NCBI RefSeq assembly: GCF_041431415.1
Contig: NZ_CP107845.1
Span: 434,001-498,000 of the forward strand
Length of the DNA: 64,000 bases
Source: Streptomyces sp. NBC_00513
GTDB lineage: Bacteria; Actinomycetota; Actinomycetes; Streptomycetales; Streptomycetaceae
Direction: 5' to 3'
Shown here: positions 53,923 to 62,758 of the stretch, one piece after another
Layout of the letters: the number at the start of each line of letters is the position of its first letter
Position numbering within the stretch: the first letter of the stretch is position 1
Made by a program: the position numbers and the translations under genes
Notes under the pieces: generated by a model
The model's database searches: none
The model's input: the letters and a program-made list of their open reading frames with translations, nothing else
What the model was told of the DNA's origin: nothing

Positions 53923-54822
53923 TCACGTCACCAGGTGCAGTGACGTTCCCGCGATGCCCAGTCGTATGCTCTGGCCCCAGGTCAGCTCCAGGGCGTCGCT
54001 CTCCATCCCGTCGCCGAAGACCACCATCCGGTCCGATTCCACGGTCAGCCGCAGCTTCTGCCCCCGCCCCAGTTCACCGGCGACTTTCGTCGTTCCGGTC
54101 GTGGGAGAGGGCCAGGCCTCGCGTACGAACCACAGGAGCCGCGGGTCGCACGGTGCGGGCAGCCCCGCGCGGCTGCCGCGCTCCAGCCACACGGAGCGCA
54201 GCCAGCCGGTGGCGCCCGTGCCGGTGCCCACCAGCACCCCGGAGGATGCCTGGGCCTCGCCCGGGCCCATCTCGCCGTCGGAGCCCAGGCGGTAGCGGGC
54301 CGTCTGGTGACCTGGCGAGCCCAGGTAGATCTCGTTCAGCGCGAGAAGGCGCTGGGTGTCGTCGGCGACGGCCTCGACCATGGTCAGCTCCTCTGCCCCG
54401 CCCCCGGCGGCGGTCGCCGCACGCAGCAGGGCTGCCGCGTCGGCGCAGCGGTGACGGACCAGGACCCCCGGGTTGCGCCCCGGGTCGGTGTCGATGCCCA
54501 CCACCGGCTGTCCGCGCAGATACTTCGCGGTGTTGGCGACCAGGCCGTCCTGGCCGACCACGACCACCACGTCCTCCGGGGCGAACAGGAAGCGGTCCAG
54601 GTCGGCCCGCTCCACCCGGGAGTTGCGCCAGGTGAGCGGTACTGCGGCCGCCACCTCCCGCAGCGCCTGCCGCGTGCGGTCGTGGCGGCGGACCACCTCG
54701 TCGATGGACCGGCCCCGGCTGGAAAGGAAGAACGCGGCCTGCCCGTGCGTCCCGTGCCGGGCGAGCAACTCCTCGTACTCGGTCCTGCGGTGCACGAGCA
54801 CCGCCCGCGGGGCCAGACTCAC
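53923..54822 (-). CDS. NAD(+)/NADH kinase-like protein
   Basis: This 299-residue protein of the ATP-NAD kinase fold has the diagnostic glycine-rich loop in DVVVVVGQDGLVANTAKYLR (usually GGDG, here GQDG). VVGIDTDPGRNPGVLVRHR, LNEIYLGSPGHQTARYRL and SSGVLVGTGTGATGWLRSVW follow the NADK core. The GGDG change may alter activity or substrate. Its ATG overlaps the stop of the upstream SPFH gene by 4 nt, so the two are co-translated. Together they form a small operon whose joint function is not established. Confidence 0.85.
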   Translation of the reverse strand: MSLAPRAVLVHRRTEYEELLARHGTHGQAAFFLSSRGRSIDEVVRRHDRTRQALREVAAAVPLTWRNSRVERADLDRFLFAPEDVVVVVGQDGLVANTAKYLRGQPVVGIDTDPGRNPGVLVRHRCADAAALLRAATAAGGGAEELTMVEAVADDTQRLLALNEIYLGSPGHQTARYRLGSDGEMGPGEAQASSGVLVGTGTGATGWLRSVWLERGSRAGLPAPCDPRLLWFVREAWPSPTTGTTKVAGELGRGQKLRLTVESDRMVVFGDGMESDALELTWGQSIRLGIAGTSLHLVT

Positions 54823-55832
54823 GCGCCCGTGCCGCCTTCCGGACGTCCGAGCCTGGTGAGGAGCCCGGTGAGAACGTCGGGAGAGAGCGTGATGCTCTCT
54901 ATTCGCGGCAGGTTCTCCGCAAGCCGGGTCGCCGCCAGGGCGTGCAGCGTGCCCGTGTCGGCTTCGTCGTGCACGCGCAGCCAGGCTGCCTGGACCTCGG
55001 CGCGCGCGGCTCCCGTCTCGCGGGCCGCCTCGGCGTCCGCGCGGGCCAGGGTGACCTTGCGGGCCGCCTCGGTCTCGGTTTGGATGCCGTCCGCGGCCGC
55101 CTTCTCCTCGGCCTCGCGGCGGGTGTTGGTGCCGCGTTGGTCGATCAGTTGCTCCTCGCGTCGTGCCAGTTCGATCTGGCTCGCCAGCTCGTTCTCGGCG
55201 ATGGCGCGTTCACGCTCGACGGCGACGGCACGCCGTTCATAGGTGGCCCGGTCCGCCTCCTGCTGGATCTGCTCGCGGGCCGGGGTGCGCAGGGCGCGCT
55301 CCACGTCGGCCTCGGGGCGGATCGCCACGACCCGCACGGCCACCACGTCGATGCCGGTGGCCGGGAGCCTGGGCTCGTCGGCGAGACCGGTGGCGACCCG
55401 TTCCCGCACGGAGGCGACGCCGTCCACCAAGGCGACGGCCAGCGGGGTGCGGGCCAGTACGTCCAGCGCGTGCTGCTGCGCGGTCTCGGTGAGGAGAGTG
55501 GCGATCTGCTCCAAGGGCGCGCCGCGCCAGCTCCCGGTGTCCGGGTCGACGGAGAAGTCGAGTCGGTCCGCGGCCTCGGCCGGGTCGCTGATCCGGTAGG
55601 TGACGGTGGCCTGCACCGCGACGTCCTGGAAGTCGGAGGTACGGGCGTGGAACGCCATGGCCAGTTCCCGGTCGTCGACCGGGACTTCGGAAAGCGCCGC
55701 CGACAGCGACCGGTACCAGAAACTGAGCCCCCGCCCGTCGTGGACGAGTCGGCCGCGCTTGTGGTGGCGGATGTGGGTGGTGGGCGCGGAGCGCAGATGA
55801 CGCCAGCCGAAGCGCCGGGTGATGTCGGCCAT
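54819..55832 (-). CDS. SPFH/band 7 (prohibitin-like) domain protein
   Basis: This 337-residue protein has an SPFH domain from about residue 20 to 190 (HARTSDFQDVAVQATVTYRI, ATGIDVVAVRVVAIRPEADV). A long charged coiled coil follows (RREEQLIDQRGTNTRREAEE, AARKVTLARADAEAARETGA). It lacks an N-terminal membrane anchor, unlike classic stomatins. SPFH proteins form ring-like assemblies at membranes or in the cytoplasm. ATG 55832 begins MADITRRFGWRHLRSAP. It is followed without gap by the NAD-kinase-like gene. An inverted repeat upstream may be its operator. Confidence 0.9.
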   Translation of the reverse strand: MADITRRFGWRHLRSAPTTHIRHHKRGRLVHDGRGLSFWYRSLSAALSEVPVDDRELAMAFHARTSDFQDVAVQATVTYRISDPAEAADRLDFSVDPDTGSWRGAPLEQIATLLTETAQQHALDVLARTPLAVALVDGVASVRERVATGLADEPRLPATGIDVVAVRVVAIRPEADVERALRTPAREQIQQEADRATYERRAVAVERERAIAENELASQIELARREEQLIDQRGTNTRREAEEKAAADGIQTETEAARKVTLARADAEAARETGAARAEVQAAWLRVHDEADTGTLHALAATRLAENLPRIESITLSPDVLTGLLTRLGRPEGGTGA

Positions 55833-55859
55833 GGCTAACCCCCTTCATTTCGTCAGTGC

Positions 55860-55887
55860 GACGATAACGAGGTGGGCGCATATCGTC
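55860..55887. promoter_or_regulatory. Inverted repeat upstream of SPFH operon
   Basis: GACGATA (55860-55866) and TATCGTC (55881-55887) form a perfect 7-bp inverted repeat with a 14-nt spacer, 28 nt upstream of the SPFH start. It is a candidate repressor site. Confidence 0.45.
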
Positions 55888-56002
55888 AAGGGGACGAGAA
55901 GAGGGCATCCGAGGCGCCGACCCAACGGCAACGTGGGTCCCGGGCGGGGCCGGCCACAGTCGGCAAGCGGAGCCCGGCCCGGCGAGCCGAGTTCGAGTGT
56001 CG

Positions 56003-56123
56003 GTCGCCGGGTCGCCGGGTCGCCGGGTCGCCGAATGGCCCGATAACCCGGCTCACCGAGTCACCGGGTCACCGAGTCACCGGGTCACCGGGTCACCGGG
56101 TCACCGGGTCACCGGGTCACCGC
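56003..56123. repeat. 8-bp tandem repeat array (GTCRCCGG)
   Basis: There are four copies of GTCGCCG(G/A) at 56003-56034 and nine of (G/C)TCACCG(G/A/C) at 56052-56123, separated by 17 nt. The repeat contains the palindrome GGTNACC. The array runs into the 3' end of the ABC transporter gene and supplies its last codons and stop. Confidence 0.92.
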
Positions 56124-57815
56124 CAGGGAGTACGTCGCGTCGGTGGCCAGCAGGTCGCGGTGGGTGCCTTCGGCCGTGACGACTCCGTCGTCCAGGACGA
56201 GCACCCTGTCGGCGACGTCCAGCAGGGCCGGGCTGCTGGTGATGACGACGGTGGTACGGCCCCGGCGCAGCTCCGCGATGTTGCGTGCGACGAGCTGCTC
56301 GGTCACCGCGTCCACTGCCGTCGTCGGGTCCCGCAGGACGAGCACGTCGGAGTCGGCGGCCAGGGCACGGGCCAGCGACAGCCGCTGGCGCTGCCCTCCC
56401 GAGAGGTTCGAACCGCGGTCACGGACCTCGTGGTCGAGCCCCTGCCGGTGCTGGGCGACGACGTCGGTCAGCATGGACGCCTCCACGGCTTCGGACACCG
56501 TCCGGCTGGTGCCGGAGGGGTCGATGTTCGTGCGGAGGGTTCCCGCGAAGATCTCCCCGTCGTACGGGTTCACCAGGATGTGCTCTCGGACCGCCTCGAC
56601 CGACAGATCCGCGAGGTCCTGTCCGCCGAGCCGCACCGCTCCCTCGTACTCGGAGGGCGCCACGTTCACGGCCAGGATCGAAGCGAGTTCGGCCGCCGTC
56701 CGTGGCTGGTAGGCCGTGATGGCCGTGAACTCGCCCGCCGGAATGCGGAACTTCAGCCCCTGGAGGGACTCGTACCGGACGCAGTCGACCTCCAGGTCCC
56801 CGCCGGGGGCCGGACGCGCCGTCCCGGAGTCCGCGACCTGCGGGGCGGACAGGACGAGGGCCATCCGCTCCGCCGAAGCGCGCGCCATCATCACGTACTT
56901 CGGCATGTCCGAGAACAGCCGCAGCGGCTCCATGATGAACTGTGCCAGGCCCACGGCCATGACCAGCGCGCCGATGCCGATCTGCCCGTCGAAGGCCAGC
57001 CAACCGGCCGTCAGGGTCACCGCGGTCGCGAGGGTCGCGTTCAGGCCCAGGGCGGTGCCCGCGTAGACGCCGTTCACCCGGGCGACGGTGATCGCCTGCT
57101 GCTTCGCCTCCGTGCTGACCTTCCGGTAGGAGCGGTAGGCCGCGTGGTTGCCACCGAAACCGTGCAGCGGGCGCAGGCCCGTGATCAGGTCGGCGACCTT
57201 CGCGCCCGCCCGCGCCACCCGGGCCTGTTGTTCCTTGGTGCTGCTGCCGATCCGCTTGGACAGCACGCTGAGGGTCGACAGGATGGCGACCGCTCCGATC
57301 ATGACCAGCAGGCCGAGGCGCAGGTCTGCCAGCCCCAGCGCGACCGCCGCGATCAGCACCGAGACCATGGAGCTGATCAGCATCGGCACGACCTCGACGA
57401 TGTCGGCGGTCTGGTCGGCGTCCTCGGTGGCGATGGTGAGTACCTCACCGGACTTGAGGTCGATGTCCCGGGCCACCGGCTGGAGGCCGCAGGCCGCGAC
57501 CCGCACCCTCCAGCGGTGGGCCTCGGTCGTGTTGGCCTTCTGCAGGACGCGCATTCCGAACCGCCACGACAGCGAGACGGTCGTGATGATCACGGCGAGG
57601 GCCGCGATCGACACGGCGAGCGCACCGAGGCTCCGGTCCTCCTCCATGGCGTGCTCGGTGATCAGGCCGAGCGCGATCGGGAAGGCGGTCTCGCCGGCCT
57701 GGTACAGGCTCATGAGGACGGTGCCCCGGACCATGGCACCGGCGTTGCGGCGGATGGCGGTGCGGAGGATGTCGTATCCCGCGCGGCGGGAACTCTGGAC
57801 GTCAGCAGTTGTCAT
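56109..57815 (-). CDS. ABC exporter half-subunit with degenerate Walker motifs
   Basis: This 568-residue half-transporter has a six-helix exporter domain (SLYQAGETAFPIALGLI, LGALAVSIAALAVIITTVSL) and a C-terminal ATPase domain. The Walker A position reads FTAITAYQPRTAAELASILA, with no GK[ST]. Walker B is VLVLRDPTTAVDA, lacking the catalytic glutamate. The signature RGSNLSGGQRQRLSLARALA is intact. It therefore cannot hydrolyse ATP alone but can complete a site with the partner encoded upstream, whose end it overlaps by 14 nt. The stop codon lies in the tandem repeat. The substrate is probably a siderophore or peptide, judged from the neighbouring binding-protein stump. Confidence 0.92.
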   Translation of the reverse strand: MTTADVQSSRRAGYDILRTAIRRNAGAMVRGTVLMSLYQAGETAFPIALGLITEHAMEEDRSLGALAVSIAALAVIITTVSLSWRFGMRVLQKANTTEAHRWRVRVAACGLQPVARDIDLKSGEVLTIATEDADQTADIVEVVPMLISSMVSVLIAAVALGLADLRLGLLVMIGAVAILSTLSVLSKRIGSSTKEQQARVARAGAKVADLITGLRPLHGFGGNHAAYRSYRKVSTEAKQQAITVARVNGVYAGTALGLNATLATAVTLTAGWLAFDGQIGIGALVMAVGLAQFIMEPLRLFSDMPKYVMMARASAERMALVLSAPQVADSGTARPAPGGDLEVDCVRYESLQGLKFRIPAGEFTAITAYQPRTAAELASILAVNVAPSEYEGAVRLGGQDLADLSVEAVREHILVNPYDGEIFAGTLRTNIDPSGTSRTVSEAVEASMLTDVVAQHRQGLDHEVRDRGSNLSGGQRQRLSLARALAADSDVLVLRDPTTAVDAVTEQLVARNIAELRRGRTTVVITSSPALLDVADRVLVLDDGVVTAEGTHRDLLATDATYSLAVTR

Positions 57816-59703
57816 CAGGGTGGCGGGCAATCGCTTCGATGGTTCGCGGGGCGAGTGGATCATGGATGGTCATCGCGGGGCCGAAGGTCGGCCGGCGCAG
57901 GTTCGGGTGTACCTGACCGCCGTCTCGCCAGGCCTGCCAGAGGCGCGCGTAGCGGCCGCCCAGGGCCACCAACTCCTCATGCGTTCCCTGCTCCACGATG
58001 CGTCCGGCGTCCAGCACGGCGATCCGGTCGGCCGCCACCGCCTGGGTCAGCCGGTGCGCGACGAACAGCGTGGTCCGTCCGGAGCAGGCGGCCAGTACGG
58101 CCCGTTCCAGCTCGGCGGCGCCCTCGCTGCCCGCCTCCGCGGTCGACTCGTCGAGCACCACCACGGGCGTCCGGCTCAACACCAGCCGCGCCAGGGCGAT
58201 CTGGGCGACCTTGGTGCCGTCCAGCCGCGCACCGCCCTCGCCGACGTCGGTGTACAGCCCCTCGGGCAGCGCCTCGACCCACTCGTCGGCGCCCACGGTA
58301 CGCAGTGCGGCCAGCAGTTCGGGATCGGTGGCCTTAGGTGCGGCCAGCCGCAGGTCGTGGGCGAGCGGCCCGGAGAACACGTGCGTCTCCTGGGTCAGGA
58401 TGCTCACCAGCGCCCTCGCCCCGGCCTCGTCCAGATCGGCGAGATCGGTCGAACCGACGTGCACCGACCCGGCTTGCGGGGTGCCGATACCGGCGATGAG
58501 CGCGGCCAGGGTGGTCTTGCCCGCTCCCGTCGCACCGACCAGGGCCAGCGAGCCGCCCGCCGGGATCGTCAGGCTGACGTCCCGCAGGACCGGTTCCTCG
58601 GCGTCGGGGTACCCGAAGGTCAGCCCCCGCACCGTGACCGGGTACGACGCGTCGTCCGCGCGCACGGCGGTGGAGTCGCCCACCAGCCGCCGTTCCTCCG
58701 AGGACTCCGCCAGCACGCCGACGAGCCGGGTCAGGCTCGCGCCGGACTTCTGGGCCTCGTCGAAGGTGAACATGATCGCGCCCAGCGGGGTGAACAGGCG
58801 GTGGAACACCAGCGGAGCGGCCGACACCTCGCCGAGCGTGGCGGATCCGGTCTCCAGCAGGACGTAGCCCACCACGAGGATCAGGGTCAGGCCGACGAAC
58901 TCCGCCCGGTTCTCGCGGCCGACGAACCGGCCGAAGAGGTGGAACACCTCGATTCCGAGGTCCCGTACCCGCCGCGAGTCGTCGGAGACCTTCTCGCGGA
59001 AGGCCCCTTCCAGGCGGTGCGCGCGTACCGTCTCGATGCCGTTCAGGCCGCTGATCAGGGCTTGCGCCCGGTCGGCCTGGGCGATCCGTTGCTTGCGGTA
59101 GAGCGGGGCGGAGCGGGGGAGGTACCAGCGCAGGGCCAGGGCGTAGGCCGGCAGCGCACAGGCACCCGCCAGGCCGAGCCGCCAGTCGAGCCCGAACATG
59201 CCGACCGTGGCGATGGCCACCAGCACTCCCGCGGAGAACACGGTGGGGATGGCCGAACGGATGCCCTTGGACAGGACGGCGACGTCGTCGCCGACCCGGG
59301 AGAGCACGTCACCGCGGCCCACCTGCTCGACCCGGGCGCTGGGCATGCCCAGTACGGCCCGGACGGCGCCTTCGCGCAGGTGCGCGAGCAGGTCGGCGCC
59401 GAGCCGCCCGATCAGGTAGGCCGACACCGCGGTGGCCGCCGCACCGAGCAGCGCGGCGGCCACCATCCACACCCCGATCGTGACCAGGACCGAACGTGGT
59501 TCGCCCCCGACCACTCCGTCGACCACCCGGCCGAGCAGCAGCACGGGAAGCATCTGGAGAGCCGCCCCGGCCACCGTGCTGAGTACGGCGGCGGACGTCA
59601 GCCAGGGCATCGTGCGGCAGTTGGCCGCCAGCCATCGGGCCGCTTCACGTCCGGTCGTCGTACGCAGGGTGGCCGGGGCGACCCGAGTCCGCGTGGTGCT
59701 CAC
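57802..59703 (-). CDS. ABC exporter half-subunit with intact Walker A and degenerate signature
   Basis: This 633-residue half-transporter starts at GTG 59703 and spans the membrane with the usual six helices (PWLTSAAVLSTVAGAALQML, VGLTLILVVGYVLLETGSAT). Its ATPase domain has Walker A LALVGATGAGKTTLAALIAG and Walker B PVVVLDESTAEAG with the glutamate. The signature is GGARLDGTKVAQIALARLVL, not LSGGQ. This is complementary to the partner, so the heterodimer should have one functional ATP site and one dead site, as in TM287/288- or IrtAB-like exporters. It follows the siderophore-binding-protein stump. Confidence 0.93.
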   Translation of the reverse strand: MSTTRTRVAPATLRTTTGREAARWLAANCRTMPWLTSAAVLSTVAGAALQMLPVLLLGRVVDGVVGGEPRSVLVTIGVWMVAAALLGAAATAVSAYLIGRLGADLLAHLREGAVRAVLGMPSARVEQVGRGDVLSRVGDDVAVLSKGIRSAIPTVFSAGVLVAIATVGMFGLDWRLGLAGACALPAYALALRWYLPRSAPLYRKQRIAQADRAQALISGLNGIETVRAHRLEGAFREKVSDDSRRVRDLGIEVFHLFGRFVGRENRAEFVGLTLILVVGYVLLETGSATLGEVSAAPLVFHRLFTPLGAIMFTFDEAQKSGASLTRLVGVLAESSEERRLVGDSTAVRADDASYPVTVRGLTFGYPDAEEPVLRDVSLTIPAGGSLALVGATGAGKTTLAALIAGIGTPQAGSVHVGSTDLADLDEAGARALVSILTQETHVFSGPLAHDLRLAAPKATDPELLAALRTVGADEWVEALPEGLYTDVGEGGARLDGTKVAQIALARLVLSRTPVVVLDESTAEAGSEGAAELERAVLAACSGRTTLFVAHRLTQAVAADRIAVLDAGRIVEQGTHEELVALGGRYARLWQAWRDGGQVHPNLRRPTFGPAMTIHDPLAPRTIEAIARHPDDNC

Positions 59704-59705
59704 AC

Positions 59706-59985
59706 CTAGCCGACCGACTTGACAAGCTCGTCGATCGCGAAGGGCAGGGAGGGGAGGGTGGCCTGCGACATGGCCGCACCGGCCGCCGGGCCCTCGCTGT
59801 CGAGGAGGTAGGACACCTTGTTGGCCTTGGTGACCTTCAGGTTGGCGAAGAGGTCGAACTTCTTCAGCGCGTCCGTGTCGGCCTTGTCGTTGATGACGAA
59901 GACGCGGTCGACGTCGACGAGGTCCATGCGCTCCGGGGAGAGCGCGGTGGAGAAGCCGGTGCCCGCGATCTTGTCGATCGAGGCG
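59706..59985 (-). pseudogene. Iron-siderophore binding protein, C-terminal stump
   Basis: The last ~92 residues read MDLVDVDRVFVINDKADTDA, KVTKANKVSYLLDSEGPAA and TLPSLPFAIDELVKSVG, the C-lobe of FecB/FhuD-type lipoproteins. Upstream of about 59985 the sequence switches abruptly to a plus-strand P450 gene, so signal peptide and N-lobe are gone. Its stop is only 2 nt from the exporter start, showing it was the first gene of that operon. Confidence 0.8.
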
Positions 59986-60285
59986 ATCCTTGCCTCCTAC
60001 GCCGCCGCCAACCGTCATCCCGGATGGCACGACGACGCCGACACGTTCGACATCCGCCGCCCCACCCAGGGCCACCTCGCCTTCGGCCACGGCATCCACT
60101 TCTGCCTCGGCGCGCCGCTCGCCCGTCTGGAGGTCGCGACCGGCCTGCGGATGCTGTTCGACCGCTTCCCCCAGCTCGAACTCGCCGTCCCGGCCGCCCG
60201 GCTGAAGCCGCTCGGCTCCCTGATCAGCAACGGCCACCAGCAGCTCCCCGTCCGGCTTCGCCCCACCGCAGTGACCACCAACTGA
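59986..60285 (+). pseudogene. Cytochrome P450, C-terminal stump
   Basis: Read on the plus strand, LASYAAANRHPGWHDDADTF then RRPTQGHLAFGHGIHFCLGA and PLARLEVATGLRMLFDRFPQ gives the heme-binding FGxGxHxCxG loop and the last helix of a bacterial P450 (CYP105/107-like). It ends properly at 60285. The first ~300 residues are missing, cut at the same point as the siderophore-binding stump. Confidence 0.85.
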
Positions 60286-60299
60286 CCAGGACCAGCCCG

Positions 60300-60758
60300 A
60301 TGACCACCACAGCCCCCGTCAAACCCCTCACCCCCGCCCAGAAACGGATCGCCGAGCACTTGGTCCAGGGCCTGTCCAACAACGAGATCGCCACCAAGGA
60401 ACACCTGTCTCTCGACACGGTGAGCTCTCACATCCGCGGCATGCGCCAGAGCCTTCATTGCCCGCCCCGCGCCTCCCGCCCGGTCCTCGTGCACACCCTT
60501 CTCCTGCACAGGCAGGTGACCACGCCGCAGTTCCCACCGCAGCGCCCGACCTTCCAGCCGAGCGAGGTCGAGCAGCTGTTGCTGAAGGCCATCGCCGAGC
60601 ACTCCGCACCGGCCGACATCGCCCGCGCCGCCAAGATCGCCCCCAGCGACGTCAAGGCCCGTACGCAGGACCTCGTGCGCGCGGCAGGGGTCATCGACTC
60701 CACGCGGCTCATGAGCCTGGGCCATGCCCTGGGCTTCCTCGGCGTCTTCGACTGCTGA
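60300..60758 (+). CDS. LuxR-type helix-turn-helix protein
   Basis: This 152-residue protein starts 15 nt after the P450 stop. Its N-terminal part is a LuxR-type DNA-binding domain, PVKPLTPAQKRIAEHLVQGL then SNNEIATKEHLSLDTVSSHI. The C-terminal part has a second helical block, EVEQLLLKAIAEHSAPADIA then RAAKIAPSDVKARTQDLVRA. It lacks a receiver domain. Close spacing indicates it formed an operon with the P450, perhaps within a lost biosynthetic cluster; its promoter was probably upstream of the missing P450 part. Confidence 0.8.
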   Translation: MTTTAPVKPLTPAQKRIAEHLVQGLSNNEIATKEHLSLDTVSSHIRGMRQSLHCPPRASRPVLVHTLLLHRQVTTPQFPPQRPTFQPSEVEQLLLKAIAEHSAPADIARAAKIAPSDVKARTQDLVRAAGVIDSTRLMSLGHALGFLGVFDC

Positions 60759-61111
60759 CGGGCCTGACGGATTCTGTCCGGGAGGATCGGCGGGCATGTC
60801 GGCACGGCTTCGGGTGCCATGCCGGGCCCATGGGGCGAAGGCTTCGGTGAGACGCGTGGTGTGGCCGTCGTCCTGTCCATCAGTCCGACGGTGACGCCGA
60901 ACGGATGGCTCGTGGCCCCGGCTCCGTGTGTCCGGCACCCGTCGCTCGGAGGTGGGTTCACCGCGGCCTGGGTGGGCGGCACCGACTCGCCGTCGGGCCG
61001 CGCGGGGCACCTGGATCCGTCGATCGCAGTGGGGTGGTCCAGTTCGACGGCGGTGAAGAACTCCATACGTGTTCGGGGCCTCGGATGCCGCGGGGGGGTG
61101 GTCGGTTCCGG
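60759..61111. other. Unassigned stretch
   Basis: No supported gene and no clear hairpin were seen. Confidence 0.4.
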
Positions 61112-61771
61112 TTACTCGTACCGATACTTCAGCGAGTCCGCCTCCGCCTGCTCGATGTCGGCGATCGTCAACTCCGGCATCCGCAGTTGGGCCAGTGTCA
61201 CCTCGGCAGAGGCCGGTTGGGCGTCCGCCGGCAGCCACTCCTGCGGCTTCCAGGCCGCGCTGCGCAGCAGCGACTTGGGGCAGTGCGGGTAGACCTCCTC
61301 GATCCCCACCACCAGCGCGCTGGCCGGTGGCTTGCCCACGGCGGTCAGCTGCGACAGCAGCTCTGGGCGGGTGGAGACGCAGGCCCGGCCGTTCACCCTG
61401 AGCGTCGTGGTGCGCCCGGGGATGACGAACAGCAGCCCGGCCCGTCCGGTGGCGATGACGTTGTGCAGGGTGTCCAGACGCTTGTTGCCTGTCGCGTCGG
61501 GTATCGCCACCGTCCGTGCGTCCAGGACCGCGACGAACCCTGCGGGGCCGCCGCGCGGGGAGACATCGCAGTTGCCCTCGGCGTCCGCGCTGGCGATCAG
61601 AACCAGCGATGAGCAGCCGATCAACCGCCTTGTCTGCTCGGTGAGTTCCGTCATCTGCTTGCGCACGGCCGCGCCGCTGGGGGGATCGTAGACCCGGCGC
61701 AACGCCTCCCGGTCGGTCACTGCGTCGAGTCGGAGCGCGTCAAAGGCACTGCTGGTATGAGGCGTTGTCAT
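61112..61771 (-). CDS. Pyridoxamine-phosphate-oxidase-like flavoprotein (MSMEG_1061 type)
   Basis: This 219-residue protein has the split-barrel FMN-binding layout: SSLVLIASADAEGNCDVSPR, GGPAGFVAVLDARTVAIPDA, GNKRLDTLHNVIATGRAGLL, FVIPGRTTTLRVNGRACVST, and the C-terminal VYPHCPKSLLRSAAWKP. The SPRG and HCxKS blocks mark the MSMEG_1061-like subgroup, which binds FMN or F420 but is not the vitamin B6 enzyme. ATG 61771 begins MTTPHTSSAFDALRLDAV. It stands alone. Confidence 0.9.
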   Translation of the reverse strand: MTTPHTSSAFDALRLDAVTDREALRRVYDPPSGAAVRKQMTELTEQTRRLIGCSSLVLIASADAEGNCDVSPRGGPAGFVAVLDARTVAIPDATGNKRLDTLHNVIATGRAGLLFVIPGRTTTLRVNGRACVSTRPELLSQLTAVGKPPASALVVGIEEVYPHCPKSLLRSAAWKPQEWLPADAQPASAEVTLAQLRMPELTIADIEQAEADSLKYRYE

Positions 61772-62044
61772 ACTTCCGACCCTAACGGGCCGACCTGCGG
61801 CCGAGGACGTCGAGGGCTGCGGCCCGGACTCCGCCGACCTGTTCGAAGGCCGCCGATGCCGCGCAGGTCGGGCAGCGGGTTGTGGACGGTGGCACACTGC
61901 CCCGGCTGTCAAGGGGGCGCCGCCCGGCCCGACCGGCGTCCCCTGGCGGCAGGATCGTGGAGGGCCACCGGCCCACCAGATGCAAGAACGGGACGGTTCA
62001 GCTCCCTGCCTGCGCCGTGGATCGCCCGTCGCGGGGCCCGATCG
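61772..62044. other. Intergenic stretch
   Basis: Nothing recognisable is seen beyond the expected promoter of the flavoprotein gene. Confidence 0.4.
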
Positions 62045-62584
62045 CTACGAAGGTTGTTCGTGGCCGAGCCGGTTGTGCGCAAGAGCCCGGGCCTCGGCTG
62101 TGACCTCGGCGTCGAGCTCGGCCAACGTCCTGTCCCCGTATTCGATGATGTCGTACTCGTCATCAAGCTCCACGAGACGCTCGGCCGTCGAAAGTTGGTG
62201 ACCGAACAGCTGGTGGACACGCGAGGCAAGTTCTCGTGGTGTCAGCTCGCCCGCCGACAGTTGGTGCGCGAGTGCCCGCACGGCGGCCTCTCGCCCGGCC
62301 TCGCTGCCGCGCGGGTAGTACACGAGGTCCAACTCATCGAGTACGGCGGGAAGCAGGTGCGGCACCTCGTTCTCCGCCTCGGCGCGGGTGTATCCGGCCA
62401 GAATGCGAAGGGTCGGGCTGTCGAGTCCGGCAACGAGTGCCGCGCAGGCAACCTCGACGACATCGTGCGCGCGAGCCTCGCCCATGCTCCAGAGAGCGGC
62501 GAGATCCTGCAGGTCATCGGCTGCCGCTTCTGTTGGCGACACCCCCACATGATCCCCTGCACGCGATGGTCCCGTCGAACTCAT
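62045..62584 (-). CDS. Hypothetical helical protein
   Basis: This 179-residue acidic, soluble, helical protein begins MSSTGPSRAGDHVGVSPTEA and contains RAHDVVEVACAALVAGLDSP, ELTPRELASRVHQLFGHQLS and TLAELDAEVTAEARALAHNR. No catalytic motif or family is recognised. The frame is intact and codon use is typical of the window. Confidence 0.7.
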   Translation of the reverse strand: MSSTGPSRAGDHVGVSPTEAAADDLQDLAALWSMGEARAHDVVEVACAALVAGLDSPTLRILAGYTRAEAENEVPHLLPAVLDELDLVYYPRGSEAGREAAVRALAHQLSAGELTPRELASRVHQLFGHQLSTAERLVELDDEYDIIEYGDRTLAELDAEVTAEARALAHNRLGHEQPS

Positions 62585-62758
62585 TTCGACCCGGCGTCGA
62601 TCTGACAGACGGTCCCTTCCACAGACCGCCGCCCACGCCCCTCACTCGGACCGGTTGCCCCGTGCCGGGAGGGCCGCCCCGACGCCGAGCCCGCTCCAAA
62701 GGCATACGCGAACGCCTCCGAACTGCCGGAGGCACTGTCGACGGACGGCACGACGATC

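Noticed and set aside
56003..56123. CRISPR array
   Set aside because: The units are 8 bp in direct contact, without spacers, and there are no cas genes.
57148..59709. Long plus-strand open frame opposite the ABC exporter genes
   Set aside because: It is the complement of two clearly recognisable ABC genes and has no family motif or ribosome-binding site.
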